NCBI GenBank assembly: GCA_949471785.1
Contig: CASWRE010000008.1
Coordinates: forward strand, 17,208-81,207
From: an uncultured Lachnospiraceae bacterium
Lineage (GTDB): Bacteria > Bacillota > Clostridia > Lachnospirales > Lachnospiraceae
Length of the DNA: 64,000 bases
Direction: 5' to 3'
The notes under the pieces are model-generated. The model was not told the origin of the DNA. It saw only the letters and a program-made list of their open reading frames with translations, and searched no databases. Below, piece after piece: positions 1 through 8,824 of this stretch. The position numbers were made by a program, and so were the translations under genes. How positions within the stretch are numbered: the first letter of the stretch is position 1; each line of letters opens with the position of its first letter.

Positions 1-858
1 GGCGGTGGCCGTGGTGGTGAATGAGATCAGGATCTTATTCAGGCCGAAAGTCATGACAGAACCGATGGACTGCATGATGATGGAAGGGAATCCTACCCGG
101 TAGATTTCCGCGGCTGTGCGGGTGTGCCAGCGGATATCGCGCAGCCGGATATGGATATCCTTATTGTATTTCAGATTTATAATCAGACCGGCGACGGCTG
201 CGGTGATCTGTCCGATTACGGTGGCCGCCGCGGCTCCGGCCACTTCCATACGGGGAAAGCCGAAGAGGCCGAAGATCAGGATCGGGTCCAGAATGATATT
301 GATGACGGCGCCCATCATCTGTGTGTACATGGCAAATTTCGTGCGCCCGGTGGACTGCAGAAGCCGTTCAAAGCAGAACTGGCAGAAGATACCGAAGGAG
401 CAGCCCAGGCAGATCCGGCCATAGGCAGTACCGTAGTTTACGATTTCCGCCACGTCGGTCTGGGCCAGGAAGAAGGGCCGGGAGCAGAAAATGCCGATCA
501 GGGCAAAGAGTACGGCGCTGCAGACGGACAAGAAGATTCCCGTGTTGGCGGCGCGGTCCGCGGATTCCTGATGTTTGGCGCCCAGGGAGCGGGACAGCAG
601 AGTGTTGACGCCCATGGTGGTGCCGCCCCCCACGGCGATCATCAGATTCTGCAGGGGGAAAGCCAGCGATACGGCATTCAGGGCGTTCTCGCTGAGCCGT
701 GAGACAAAGATGCTGTCCACTACATTGTAAAAGGCTTGTACCAGCATGGAGATCATCATGGGTATGGCCATGCTGGCCAGCAGGGGGCCGATGGACTGAG
801 TGCCCATCCGGTTTTCGCCCGGCGCGGCCGGGGTTTGTCTGGTTTTATCTGTGTTCAT
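1..858 (-). CDS. MATE family multidrug/Na+ exporter, C-terminus outside window
   Basis: I translated the minus strand from an ATG at 858 and the frame stays open to the window edge (286 codons). It begins with a short polar stretch and then reads as a MATE transporter: helix 1 contains SIGPLLASMAIPMMISMLVQ, followed by the family-typical AFYNVVDSIFVSRLSENAL and a conserved GGGTTMGVNTLLSRSLGA region. Successive hydrophobic helices and the helix-boundary phrase ILDPILIFGLFGFPRMEVAG also fit. It probably exports drugs or metabolites using Na+ or H+. Its start overlaps the end of the upstream MarR gene by 14 bp, so the two are co-transcribed and the regulator probably controls its own pump. The substrate cannot be read from sequence. 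Confidence 0.9.
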   Translation of the reverse strand, partial: MNTDKTRQTPAAPGENRMGTQSIGPLLASMAIPMMISMLVQAFYNVVDSIFVSRLSENALNAVSLAFPLQNLMIAVGGGTTMGVNTLLSRSLGAKHQESADRAANTGIFLSVCSAVLFALIGIFCSRPFFLAQTDVAEIVNYGTAYGRICLGCSFGIFCQFCFERLLQSTGRTKFAMYTQMMGAVINIILDPILIFGLFGFPRMEVAGAAAATVIGQITAAVAGLIINLKYNKDIHIRLRDIRWHTRTAAEIYRVGFPSIIMQSIGSVMTFGLNKILISFTTTATA

Positions 859-1306
859 TATGTTCTTGTTCCTTTCTTGCGTTTATCAGCATGTGATCCA
901 TGACGTTCAGGAAAGCTTCTACCTGTTCATCGGGAATGTCCCGGATCAGTTTTCTGAAGATGTCTTCGTCCATATGATCCAGATCCCCGGCCAGAAGCCG
1001 GGTTTTTTCCGTAGAGGAGATGGCCTTGGAACGTTTGTCGGCGGCTCCGGTACGGCAATGGATGAAGCCCTTTCTTTCCAGGTGCTTGAGGATTTCCGTC
1101 ATGGTAGGGTGTGTGTATCTGGCAGCGTGTTCCAGATCCCGCTGGTTGATTTCCGGCGGTTTCGAAGCCTCCAGACGGCGCAGCTGTTGCAGCACGGCAA
1201 ACTGTACGCCGGTCAGCCCCAGCGTCTGAACCCGCTCGTTTAAAAGATGTTTAAAGGTGCGGTGGAGGATGGAGAGGCGCAGGCCCACGGGTAATTCGTC
1301 AATCAT
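845..1306 (-). CDS. MarR family transcriptional regulator
   Basis: This is a 153-residue winged-helix protein, usual MarR size. The central part carries the MarR DNA-binding pattern: LTGVQFAVLQQLRR, then INQRDLEHAARYTHPTMTEI as the recognition helix, then LERKGFIHCRTGAADKRSKA, with the DxR wing residues. An open frame extends to 1345, but I chose the ATG at 1306 because a strong AGGAGG lies seven bases before it. The last codons overlap the MATE start, so this is a regulator-pump operon. A consensus promoter lies directly upstream. It probably represses that promoter and is released by a small phenolic or drug ligand (inference from the family). Confidence 0.9.
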   Translation of the reverse strand: MIDELPVGLRLSILHRTFKHLLNERVQTLGLTGVQFAVLQQLRRLEASKPPEINQRDLEHAARYTHPTMTEILKHLERKGFIHCRTGAADKRSKAISSTEKTRLLAGDLDHMDEDIFRKLIRDIPDEQVEAFLNVMDHMLINARKEQEHNEHR

Positions 1307-1350
1307 TGACAGGCCTCCTGTAATCAATATAAATAAGTAGTGCACGACCT

Positions 1351-1378
1351 ATTATAATCGGCGCGGAGGATTTGTCAA
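1351..1378 (-). promoter_or_regulatory. Promoter of the marR-MATE operon
   Basis: On the minus strand there is a perfect -35 TTGACA (1373-1378), a 16-bp spacer and a perfect -10 TATAAT (1351-1356), about 45 bp before the marR start. It is one of the strongest-looking promoters in the window, as expected for a gene held down by a repressor. Confidence 0.8.
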
Positions 1379-1452
1379 TAGGGAATTTATCAGATGAACC
1401 GGAAAGCCGATATATAGATAGAGAGTCAGACAGGAGAGGGAGGAGGACCGGG

Positions 1453-3114
1453 ATGGCAGGCGTGAAGAATGTGGGCGGCGCGAAGAGTGCTCCGGGACTG
1501 TCCGTGCCAAAGGACGGGGAAGGGTCCAGACAGAAGGCGGCGGACGTGGCCGGCCAGACGGGCCGGAAGGCGGCGGATGCGGTCAGTCAGGCTGCGCAGG
1601 CGGCCCGGGTGGCCGGCCAGGTTTCCCGCATGGAGGCCGGCCAGGTCATGATCGCGCAGGCGGCAAGACAGGCGGCCGAAGAGCGGCAGCGGCTGGCCGA
1701 AGAACAGCAGGAGAGACAGACGGAGAGGGAAGAACGGGATCAGGAAGTCCGGGATACGCCGGAACTGTCCCGGCAGAGCAGGTGGTTTGGCCTGGAGGGA
1801 AGGCTTCTGGCTCAGGCCAGCCAGAGATGGATACTGGAGATGGAGGAGGAAGCCTGGGAGGCGATTCTTGCCTGGCAGCCTGGGCAGGACGGGGATATCC
1901 GCCGGGCGCTTATGGAGCTGTCCAGATTGTACCTGGCTCTTCTGGAAGCGCTTCTGACCTATACGACGGGGGATGAGCAGCAGCAGCAACAGCAACGGCT
2001 GGACGCTGTCCTGGCCCAGAAGCTCAGCCTGATCTGGGACATGGATATACGGGATCTGGATACATTTTTTAGCCAGACGGGCCAGTCGGCGGTATTGAAA
2101 GTCATAAAAGCCAGCCTATACAGGCAGGCCACGGGGTCGTCTATTTCTCCCGGCGCAGCAGAACAGCTTTTTGACAGGGGGCGCGGCCATACCGCGGGCG
2201 GCAGACCCGCCGCGGGGGGGAGCGCCGTTCTGGGAGGAGGGGTCTATACGCTGGCAAAGGGGGGGAATGTCCGTTTTGCTTCCGCCCTGTCCGGACACGG
2301 CGATTCCGGGGAAAAGCAGATCCTCCGGCGGCTGGAGACGCTGAACGGCATTCAGGGCGGCGGCAGATCCTCCGGCGCGTCTTATGCGGGAGCCGGCCGG
2401 TCGGCGGGAATTTACAGAGGAAATGAGCTGACCGTGGCCAATGCTTTCGCCAGGCATATGAGCGGCAGCGGCAATTTGCTGAAAGATCCGTCGTTTGGCG
2501 CGCGCAATGAGGAGGCTGTGGGGTTTCTTGCCGCCGCCACCGCTATCAAGGGCCAGGTGTACGTAGAATCCATGGCCAGAGACAGCGCCCTGCGCACGCC
2601 GGTGAGGAATGCCGTGGATAAATTTGTGGATTATTATCTGAGTCGGAAAGGTGTGTACAAAGTATACAACTACACGACCGACGTCTATGAGCGGACGAAA
2701 AATCCCCAGAGGGCCATGGAGGAAGGGCTGGCTTATGCCTATCGGATATTCGTGGAGAAAAAGGGGAACGGCGTTTACGCCGGGCAGGATGCTTACGGAC
2801 AACAGGCGGGATTTTTCCGGGCGCTGCTGAAAGGATATTCGCCGGAGGTGGATCTGAGGAGGGGGATGCAGCTGCTGGAGCTGAACTGGGCCGATTTTCT
2901 GCGTGCTATAGAGCAGGAGGATCATAAGAAGCTGGCGCTGAGACTGCAGAATTACAGTCCCTGGGGGACGCTTTTGAAGGAATCAAAGAAGGAGAAGAGG
3001 CAGAAGGATCATCCGCCGGCAGAGAAAAAGGGCCGCCGGCTTATGGCTGTGGAAATCTTCGGCGTGGCCGTGGCGGTGATTGCCTGGCTGTGCTATATGC
3101 TGCTTTTCCGGTAA
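1453..3114 (+). CDS. Hypothetical tail-anchored protein with Ala/Gln/Arg-rich N-terminus
   Basis: 553 residues, not recognised. The frame is open from 1372 with a TTG, but the ATG at 1453 is preceded by GGGAGGAGG at good spacing, and the earlier start would lie inside the divergent marR promoter. The first ~120 residues are rich in Ala, Gln, Arg and Glu and look helical or coiled-coil, with a six-glutamine run near residue 178. The middle is polar and Gly-rich (~230-340). The last ~20 residues form one hydrophobic helix (AVEIFGVAVAVIAWLCYMLL) followed only by FR, so the protein is probably held in the membrane by its tail with the bulk in the cytoplasm. There is no signal peptide. It stands alone between marR and the transglutaminase gene; function unknown. 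Confidence 0.75.
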   Translation: MAGVKNVGGAKSAPGLSVPKDGEGSRQKAADVAGQTGRKAADAVSQAAQAARVAGQVSRMEAGQVMIAQAARQAAEERQRLAEEQQERQTEREERDQEVRDTPELSRQSRWFGLEGRLLAQASQRWILEMEEEAWEAILAWQPGQDGDIRRALMELSRLYLALLEALLTYTTGDEQQQQQQRLDAVLAQKLSLIWDMDIRDLDTFFSQTGQSAVLKVIKASLYRQATGSSISPGAAEQLFDRGRGHTAGGRPAAGGSAVLGGGVYTLAKGGNVRFASALSGHGDSGEKQILRRLETLNGIQGGGRSSGASYAGAGRSAGIYRGNELTVANAFARHMSGSGNLLKDPSFGARNEEAVGFLAAATAIKGQVYVESMARDSALRTPVRNAVDKFVDYYLSRKGVYKVYNYTTDVYERTKNPQRAMEEGLAYAYRIFVEKKGNGVYAGQDAYGQQAGFFRALLKGYSPEVDLRRGMQLLELNWADFLRAIEQEDHKKLALRLQNYSPWGTLLKESKKEKRQKDHPPAEKKGRRLMAVEIFGVAVAVIAWLCYMLLFR

Positions 3115-3215
3115 GGGCAAAGTCCGTAAGAATATGTAAATCCGGCCAGGAGGGAATCTGCCCCTCGCCGAAGGCCGAACTGCCGCAAAAAGTAAGCGGT
3201 CAACGGGTTCATGTG

Positions 3216-3244
3216 TTGAGTTTGGGACGTGTGCGTGATATACT
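3216..3244 (+). promoter_or_regulatory. Promoter of the transglutaminase-like gene
   Basis: -35 TTGAGT (3216-3221), 17-bp spacer, -10 TATACT (3239-3244), 60 bp before the start codon. The rest of 3115-3303 has no gene; a degenerate GCCGAAGGCCGAACTG at about 3168-3183 resembles the core of the palindrome at 12000. Confidence 0.65.
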
Positions 3245-3303
3245 ATGCGTATGTAAAATCGTTCACGCTTTAAAAGCAGAGGGAAAAGAAAGAGAGGAAG
3301 ACC

Positions 3304-4050
3304 ATGAATTTTTTCAAAAAAGCAATATTTTTTGTATTATGCGCCATTTTGTTTCTGGGGACGCCGGTAATATCCAAGGCGGCTCAGACGACGGAAGGCG
3401 CTGCGGATCAGCAGCAGCCCAGGACAGGCTGGCAGACGATTAAGGGCAAACGGTACTATTATGATAAGAAAGGCGTCAAAGTAACGGGCCTGAAAAAGAT
3501 CGACGGCGCCAAATATTATTTTAATAAAAAAGGGGTCATGCAGACCGGGCTGAAAAAGATCAAGAATAAAACCTATTACTTTGACAAAACTTACGGCTAT
3601 ATGGTCACCATTGCGAGATATAAAAATTATCTGATTGACTATAAAGGGGTATGCCATAAAATACCGAATAAGAAAACAGGGAATAAGACGAAGGATGCCC
3701 GGAGGGTCGCGAAGCTGATCGCCAAATGCGTGCAGAAAAAGGGCAAAGGCGTCAAGGATCTCGACAGGGTCCGGCAGGCGGCCTTTTACGTATATACGTT
3801 TTGCCGGCAGTGCAAATATACGATGAAAGGTTCCGACTACAGACAGGCTTACGGCGTTTTTATAGCAAAGAAATATTCCTGCGCGGGCGCCACGCGGGCG
3901 CTGGGAATGGTCCTTGACTGTATGGGATATAAGTGGAAACATGTCAATGCCAATAAGTATACCCATCAGTGGTGCCAGGTTAAAATGGACGGAAAGAAAG
4001 GGTATGCCGACGGCCAGATCGGCGTCGCCGGATATGGAAAATATATGTAA
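3304..4050 (+). CDS. Secreted transglutaminase-like protein with cell-wall-binding repeats
   Basis: 248 residues. Residues 1-27 are a signal peptide (MNFFKK, hydrophobic core, then a likely cut after SKA). Residues 43-96 hold three choline-/cell-wall-binding type repeats with the pattern G-K-x-Y-Y-(F/Y)-(D/N)-K-K-G. Residues ~130-248 are a transglutaminase/protease-like fold with a complete catalytic triad in the expected order: Cys193 (YSCAGATRA), His221 (THQWCQV) and Asp236 (GYADGQ). It is therefore probably exported, attached to wall polymers, and acts on peptide or amide bonds of wall or host proteins. It is monocistronic, with its own promoter and a perfect terminator just behind it. The same repeat type occurs in the deacetylase at 53486. 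Confidence 0.85.
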   Translation: MNFFKKAIFFVLCAILFLGTPVISKAAQTTEGAADQQQPRTGWQTIKGKRYYYDKKGVKVTGLKKIDGAKYYFNKKGVMQTGLKKIKNKTYYFDKTYGYMVTIARYKNYLIDYKGVCHKIPNKKTGNKTKDARRVAKLIAKCVQKKGKGVKDLDRVRQAAFYVYTFCRQCKYTMKGSDYRQAYGVFIAKKYSCAGATRALGMVLDCMGYKWKHVNANKYTHQWCQVKMDGKKGYADGQIGVAGYGKYM

Positions 4051-4051
4051 T

Positions 4052-4086
4052 ATACAAAAAAGCTGCCGTGGGCAGCTTTTTTGTAT
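4052..4086. terminator. Perfect bidirectional terminator
   Basis: A 16-bp perfect stem with a 3-nt GTG loop, A-run on the left and T-run on the right. It lies between the rightward transglutaminase gene and the leftward sugar-alcohol operon and can stop both. Confidence 0.93.
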
Positions 4087-4126
4087 GGTATAAAATGGGG
4101 AAGATGTTATATGTCGGAGACGTATT

Positions 4127-5143
4127 TTATTTGCCGCCGCCGACGATTACGCCGTCCTCATCCCACAGATCGTGCCAGTCTCCCGCGCCTTCCCAGAGAA
4201 ATACCTGGCCCTTGACGAGGCGGTTGCCCCGCTCCAGGGTGGCGATCTTTGCCATTTCCTCGTCGGTCAGGGGATCTTCGGTGAGGCATTTCAGGTTGCT
4301 TATGTAGTTCTTCTCGTGGATGGAGAATGGGATGGGCAGCTGTCCCCTCTGGTGGGCCCATTTCAGGGAAATCAGGGCCGGATGTACGCCATGGGCCGCG
4401 GCGATTTCCACCATTTCCGGCATCTGCAGGTCGGCGATGTCTTCGGGACAGATATCGCGCTCCGGCCGTTTGGGCGATCCCATGGGCATGTAGCCGATGG
4501 GCAGGATATCGTGGTCTCTCAGATAATCAAAGAGCTCCTGCTGCTGGAAGCAGGGATGAAGTTCGATCTCGCAGGCAGCCGGCTTTATGTCCATCAGCGG
4601 CAGTACGGCTTCCAGCTTCGGGATGGTCATGTTGGAAATACCGATATGGCGGATCAGCCCTTTTTTCACCAGAGCTTCGCATTGTCTGTAAGTGTCCATG
4701 AATTCTTCCACGCTGAAGGGGCGGGAATCCGGATTGCGGGAATCCACGGTGCAGCCCGGCGCATGGTAGTTGGGGAAGGGCCAGTGGATAAAATACAGGT
4801 CGGCATAATCGCACTGCAGGTCGTCTATGCTCTTTTTACAGGCTTCCTCTACATGGCGGTGCATATCATTCCACACCTTGGTCATGATAAACAGGTCTTC
4901 GCGTTTTACTATACCTTTTTGGAAAGCGTCCCGGAAGACCTCACCGATCCGGGACTCGTTGCCGTAGCAGGCGGCGCAGTCAAACAGGCGGTAACCGCAG
5001 GCGATGGCTCCGGATACGGCGGCGGATACTTCGTCGGCGTCGAAACGGTCGGAGCCGAAGGTGCCCATGCCAATGGCGGGAATCATGGCTCCGGAGTTCA
5101 ATTTGATGGCAGGAATCAGATCCTGGCTGATGATCTCACTCAT
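4127..5143 (-). CDS. Aldo/keto reductase
   Basis: 338 residues, an NADPH-type aldo/keto reductase. All four catalytic residues are visible: Asp55 and Tyr60 (FDCAACYGNE), Lys89 (IMTKVWND) and His120 (YFIHWPFP). The motif GIGTFG-like start (IPAIGMGTFGSD) and the HIGISNMTIPKLE stretch fit the family. It starts at an ATG 9 bases behind AAGGAG. It is the last gene of the minus-strand sugar-alcohol operon, 47 bp behind the PfkB kinase, and ends at a bidirectional terminator. It may reduce or oxidise a sugar or polyol intermediate of that pathway; the substrate is not readable. Confidence 0.9.
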   Translation of the reverse strand: MSEIISQDLIPAIKLNSGAMIPAIGMGTFGSDRFDADEVSAAVSGAIACGYRLFDCAACYGNESRIGEVFRDAFQKGIVKREDLFIMTKVWNDMHRHVEEACKKSIDDLQCDYADLYFIHWPFPNYHAPGCTVDSRNPDSRPFSVEEFMDTYRQCEALVKKGLIRHIGISNMTIPKLEAVLPLMDIKPAACEIELHPCFQQQELFDYLRDHDILPIGYMPMGSPKRPERDICPEDIADLQMPEMVEIAAAHGVHPALISLKWAHQRGQLPIPFSIHEKNYISNLKCLTEDPLTDEEMAKIATLERGNRLVKGQVFLWEGAGDWHDLWDEDGVIVGGGK

Positions 5144-5190
5144 AATGATATTCTCCTTGTACTGTATTTCTGATGAAAAAGTGCGCTTTG

Positions 5191-6123
5191 TTATCCTATT
5201 TTTTCAATTTCGATCTGCGGCAGCAGCCTGTCCCGGTCGGCGGGAAGGAAATAGCCTGTTTCTTCCCGCAGAGCCGCGGCCGCGGAAATGGCGCTGGCTC
5301 TGCGGAGCATGTCGGAGGCGGAGAGGCCGTCGGCCAGTCCCAGGGCAAAGCCCGCGATCATGGAATCGCCGCAGCCTACGGTGTTGACGGCGTCAATGTG
5401 CGGAACTTTCGCCCGGAAACAGCCCTCGTCGCAGACCAGCAGGGAACCGTCGCTGCCCAGGGATATGGCTACATACGCTATTCCGTCTTGATGGAGCTGT
5501 CTGGCGGCTTCCAGCATTTCGCGGATATCGATGCAGTCCCGTCCGGTCAGCATACGGATTTCGTCCAGATTCGGTTTCACCATGGTGGGACAGGACTGTA
5601 TGCCTGTGGCGAGGAGGCTGCCGCTGGTATCCAGAATGATTTTTTTGCCGCCGGTTTTGCAGATGTCTGTCAGGCGACGGTAGGCATGTCCGTCCAGTCC
5701 CTTTGGTACGCTGCCGGAGACGGCGACGACGTCGGCGTCGGGCAGCAGATGTTCAAATTTATCGAGAAATCCGGCAAAGTCCGTCTCCTTCACGGTAAAG
5801 CCTGGTTCCAGAAATTCTGTCTGGGTGTGGTTTGCTTCATCCCAGATATTTACGCAGGAGCGGCTTTCTTCGGGCAGATGGTAGAAGGCGCTTTCGATGC
5901 CGAAAGGCTTTAAGGATTCTTCGATATAATGTCCGGCGTGGCCGCCCACGAAGCCGGTGGCCACGACCCGGGCTCCGGCGATGGCGGCGGGTTTGGATAC
6001 GTTCAGCCCCTTGCCGCCGGGGGTATAGGTGCAGGTTTTCACCCGGTTTACCTCGCCGATCCGGTAATTTTCTACAACATACCGCTTGTCGATGGCGGCG
6101 TTTAAGGTTACGGTTAGCAGCAT
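5191..6123 (-). CDS. PfkB family hexose-phosphate kinase (tagatose-6-P / 1-phosphofructokinase type)
   Basis: 310 residues. The N-terminal MLLTVTLNAAID and the substrate motif TPGGKGLNVSK are typical of the LacC/FruK branch of PfkB kinases, and the C-terminal nucleotide-binding/catalytic signature reads NTVGCGDSMIAGF (Asp is the base; usually GAGD, here GCGD). The frame is open to 6483, but the ATG at 6123 has AAGGAG seven bases before it and gives the family-standard N-terminus. In this operon, with GatD- and GatY-like partners, the likely reaction is tagatose 6-phosphate to tagatose 1,6-bisphosphate. Fructose 1-phosphate cannot be excluded from sequence alone. Confidence 0.88.
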   Translation of the reverse strand: MLLTVTLNAAIDKRYVVENYRIGEVNRVKTCTYTPGGKGLNVSKPAAIAGARVVATGFVGGHAGHYIEESLKPFGIESAFYHLPEESRSCVNIWDEANHTQTEFLEPGFTVKETDFAGFLDKFEHLLPDADVVAVSGSVPKGLDGHAYRRLTDICKTGGKKIILDTSGSLLATGIQSCPTMVKPNLDEIRMLTGRDCIDIREMLEAARQLHQDGIAYVAISLGSDGSLLVCDEGCFRAKVPHIDAVNTVGCGDSMIAGFALGLADGLSASDMLRRASAISAAAALREETGYFLPADRDRLLPQIEIEKIG

Positions 6124-6200
6124 AAGATTCTCCTTGGGTGAGGCGGTTCCCACAGGCGGGAACTGCCATAGTCGGTTCGGATGCCGATGGGGCGTCCTGG

Positions 6201-7250
6201 TTATTCGTTGACCAGCAGGATTTTCCCTTTGACCAGTCCCGGGGTTTTGTAGAGCTGGAAGGCTTCCTGGGCCTGACTCATGGGCACTTTCCGGTAGATG
6301 AAGGCCGGATCGAATTTGAGCTGTCCGGTGGCGAAATAGTGGGCGGTCAGAGACCATTCTTTTCCCGGGAAGGGAGCGCTGTAGGACATCCAGGAACCGG
6401 TCAGCTTGAATTCTTTGCGATTCATGTTCTCCCACATGGCGGGGGTGAAGGACAGCTCTTTGTGGGGCGTACCGATAAAGCACACCCTGGCCTTATTGGC
6501 CGCCAGAAAGAAGGCCATCTGCATGGTGGGAACTTGACCGGCCGTCTCGAAAACGAAGTCGTAGCCTCTGCCGCCGGTGACAGCCATGGCCTCTTCCATG
6601 TGATTTTCTCTCGTGGTGTTAACGACAGCGTCGGCGCCCATCCGGACGGCCAGCGCCAGCCGTTCCTCGCTGATATCAAAGACTACGACTTTGCGGGAGC
6701 CGAAGATCTTTGCCCACTGCATGGTGAAAATGCCGATGGTACCGCAGCCAAGGACAGCCACATAGCCGCCGCCCCGGTAATCGTTCTGCAAAAGGCCGTG
6801 GAGAGCCACGGTGGAGGGCTCAAACATGGCGCCCTGCTCATAGGAAATGCTTTTGTCAAAGGGAACCGTGTTGGCCTCGGGGATAACGACGTAATCGGCG
6901 TTGCTGCCCTGTTCGCGGGAACCGATGAAGCTGTAGTGTTTACACAGAGAGAAATTGCCGTTCTGACAGTCATCGCATTTCATACAGGGGCGCAGGGGGG
7001 CGCCGGATACCCGGTCGCCGGGGACTACAGTGGTGACTCCCTCGCCGATTTCCACCACGTCGCCGGAAAATTCATGGCCCAGCACGATGGGGTAGAAATG
7101 GACGCCGCCCTGCAGGACCCGGGGAATGTCGGAACCGCAGATTCCGGAGGCTTTCACGCGGATCTTGACCAGGCCGGGGCCGACGCTTGGTTCCTCTACG
7201 TCCAGATATTGTACATCTTCATTGGCACAGACAACTGCTGCTTTCATCAT
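6201..7250 (-). CDS. gatD: Zinc-dependent galactitol-1-phosphate 5-dehydrogenase-like
   Basis: 349 residues, medium-chain zinc dehydrogenase. Catalytic zinc ligands are Cys38, His59 and Glu60 (LGHEFSG); structural zinc cysteines are 89, 92, 95 and 103; the NAD site is GCGTIG. The stretches GSDIPRV...HFYPIVLGHEFSG and TGSWMSYSAPFPGKEW closely resemble what I know of E. coli GatD. It should oxidise galactitol 1-phosphate (or a related polyol phosphate) to a ketose phosphate. Two adjacent ATGs (7250, 7247) follow AAGGAG. It sits between the FGGY kinase and the PfkB kinase in the operon. Confidence 0.85.
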   Translation of the reverse strand: MMKAAVVCANEDVQYLDVEEPSVGPGLVKIRVKASGICGSDIPRVLQGGVHFYPIVLGHEFSGDVVEIGEGVTTVVPGDRVSGAPLRPCMKCDDCQNGNFSLCKHYSFIGSREQGSNADYVVIPEANTVPFDKSISYEQGAMFEPSTVALHGLLQNDYRGGGYVAVLGCGTIGIFTMQWAKIFGSRKVVVFDISEERLALAVRMGADAVVNTTRENHMEEAMAVTGGRGYDFVFETAGQVPTMQMAFFLAANKARVCFIGTPHKELSFTPAMWENMNRKEFKLTGSWMSYSAPFPGKEWSLTAHYFATGQLKFDPAFIYRKVPMSQAQEAFQLYKTPGLVKGKILLVNE

Positions 7251-7312
7251 AATATGTCTCCTTTTGGGGTGTTGGTCCCTGTAGGACGCTGGAAGTCGTG
7301 TACAGGGATTTT

Positions 7313-8824
7313 TTATGCGCGCTGCATTAATTCTTTTAGTTGGTTATATAGCTTTAAATAGACGCGATAGTTTTTCTCGTAAATTTCCCGGTTCTCCGGA
7401 TTGGGCTCATGGCGGCGGCGGGTCTGGACGGTCAGGGAGACGGCCTCGCCGAAATCTTTATAAAGGCCCGTGCCCACGCCGGCCAGCATGGCGGCGCCCA
7501 GGGTGGTGGCGGTGTCCGAGGCGGGCACAACGATAGGCTTCCCTGTCACGTCTGCTTTGATCTGCGTCCACAAAAGGGAGTTGGCGGAACCGCCCATGGC
7601 CCGCAGTACATCGGCTTTCGCGCCGATATTTTCCGCGGTGTCCAGATTGTGTTTCAGCGCGAAAGCCACGCCTTCCATGGCGGCCCGGATGAAATGTCCT
7701 TTTGTTTTGGAAAAATCCAGGCCGTAGTAGACGCCTTTGGCTTTCGAATCCCAGATCGGGGAGCGCTCTCCGGCCATGTAGGGCAGGAAGACCACGCCGT
7801 CGCTGCCCGGCGCTATGGCTTCGGCCTGTTCATTATAAAGCTCCAGAGAACTCTTGTCCGAATCCCTGCCGGCCAGTCTTTCGTAGGCGCCGAATTCCTT
7901 TTCCAGCCAGCGCATCACGCCGCCGCCTCCGGTGGTGCCGCCCTGCAGCAGCCAGCAGCCGGGGATAACGTGATAGCCGAGAATTAATCTCGGATCAGCC
8001 TGGTAATGATCGATACAGATGCTCATGCCCCCGGCCTGGCCGCCCTGTTCTTGGGTTTCGCCGGGATGGATGACGCCGGCGCCCAGGGTACCGCAGGCGG
8101 CGTCCAGCCCTCCCGCCGCCACGGGCGTGCCCGGAGCCAGACCGCAGGCTTTAGCCGCCTCGTCCGTCACCGTCCCGATGATCTCATGGCAGGGATGGAT
8201 CGGAGGCAGAAAACGGACGGGAATGCCCAGGCGTTCGGCCATGGCCTCGTCCCAGACGCCCTTTTGCATATCAAAGCAGTGCAGACCGTAGCCCTGGGAC
8301 AGATCCTGGGTCATTTCCCCCGTGAGTTTAAAAGCGATGTAGCTGTTGGATTGCAGGATCTTACTGATACGAGAATAAATCTCAGACATTTCACGTTTAT
8401 ACCAGAGGATTTTGGCTGTAGTATAGGAGGGCTGCAGACTGTTGCCGGAGAGAGCAAAGAGAGCGTCGGCCCCGATGGCCTCATTTTGCTCCCGGCAGAT
8501 ATCGGCGGCCCGGGTGTCCATCCAGATCGGGGTGTTGGTCAGGACGCGTCCGTCCTCGTCCACGGCGATGGCGGACCAGCTCTGGCCGTCGATGCCCACC
8601 CCGGCGATATCTCCGGGAGAGATATCGCTCTGCCGCAGCGCCGTCTTTGTGGCCTGGCAGACGGCGTCCCACCATTCTTCGGGATTCTGCTCCGCCCATC
8701 CGGGATGGGGATAATAGACCGCATAATCGGCTGTGACGGCGGAGAGGACGTGTCCTGCCCGGTCAAATATGGCGATTTTGCAGGCGCTGGTACCAATATC
8801 GATGCCCAGCAAACAGGCGCTCAC
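7313..8824 (-). CDS. FGGY family carbohydrate kinase (xylulokinase-like)
   Basis: 503 residues with the two-domain FGGY layout: phosphate loop GIDIGTSACKIAIFD at the N-terminus, the substrate Asp region GIDGQSWSAI around residue 80, and the C-terminal ATP-binding parts QGGTTGGGGVMRW and AMGGSANSLLWTQIKAD. It starts with GTG, whose bases overlap the stop codon of the aldolase (4-bp overlap), preceded by GGGAGG, so translation is coupled. In a pathway with GatD it could phosphorylate the incoming free polyol or ketose, a job normally done by a PTS; no PTS genes lie nearby. The true substrate is an inference. Confidence 0.9.
   Translation of the reverse strand: MSACLLGIDIGTSACKIAIFDRAGHVLSAVTADYAVYYPHPGWAEQNPEEWWDAVCQATKTALRQSDISPGDIAGVGIDGQSWSAIAVDEDGRVLTNTPIWMDTRAADICREQNEAIGADALFALSGNSLQPSYTTAKILWYKREMSEIYSRISKILQSNSYIAFKLTGEMTQDLSQGYGLHCFDMQKGVWDEAMAERLGIPVRFLPPIHPCHEIIGTVTDEAAKACGLAPGTPVAAGGLDAACGTLGAGVIHPGETQEQGGQAGGMSICIDHYQADPRLILGYHVIPGCWLLQGGTTGGGGVMRWLEKEFGAYERLAGRDSDKSSLELYNEQAEAIAPGSDGVVFLPYMAGERSPIWDSKAKGVYYGLDFSKTKGHFIRAAMEGVAFALKHNLDTAENIGAKADVLRAMGGSANSLLWTQIKADVTGKPIVVPASDTATTLGAAMLAGVGTGLYKDFGEAVSLTVQTRRRHEPNPENREIYEKNYRVYLKLYNQLKELMQRA

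Noticed and set aside
1372..1452. Upstream TTG start of the 553-aa protein
   Set aside because: It falls in the divergent marR promoter and lacks a ribosome site, while the ATG at 1453 has a strong one.
6138..7361. 407-codon open frame on the plus strand
   Set aside because: Lies opposite gatD, which has zinc and NAD motifs and a good ribosome site; the plus frame is a composition shadow.
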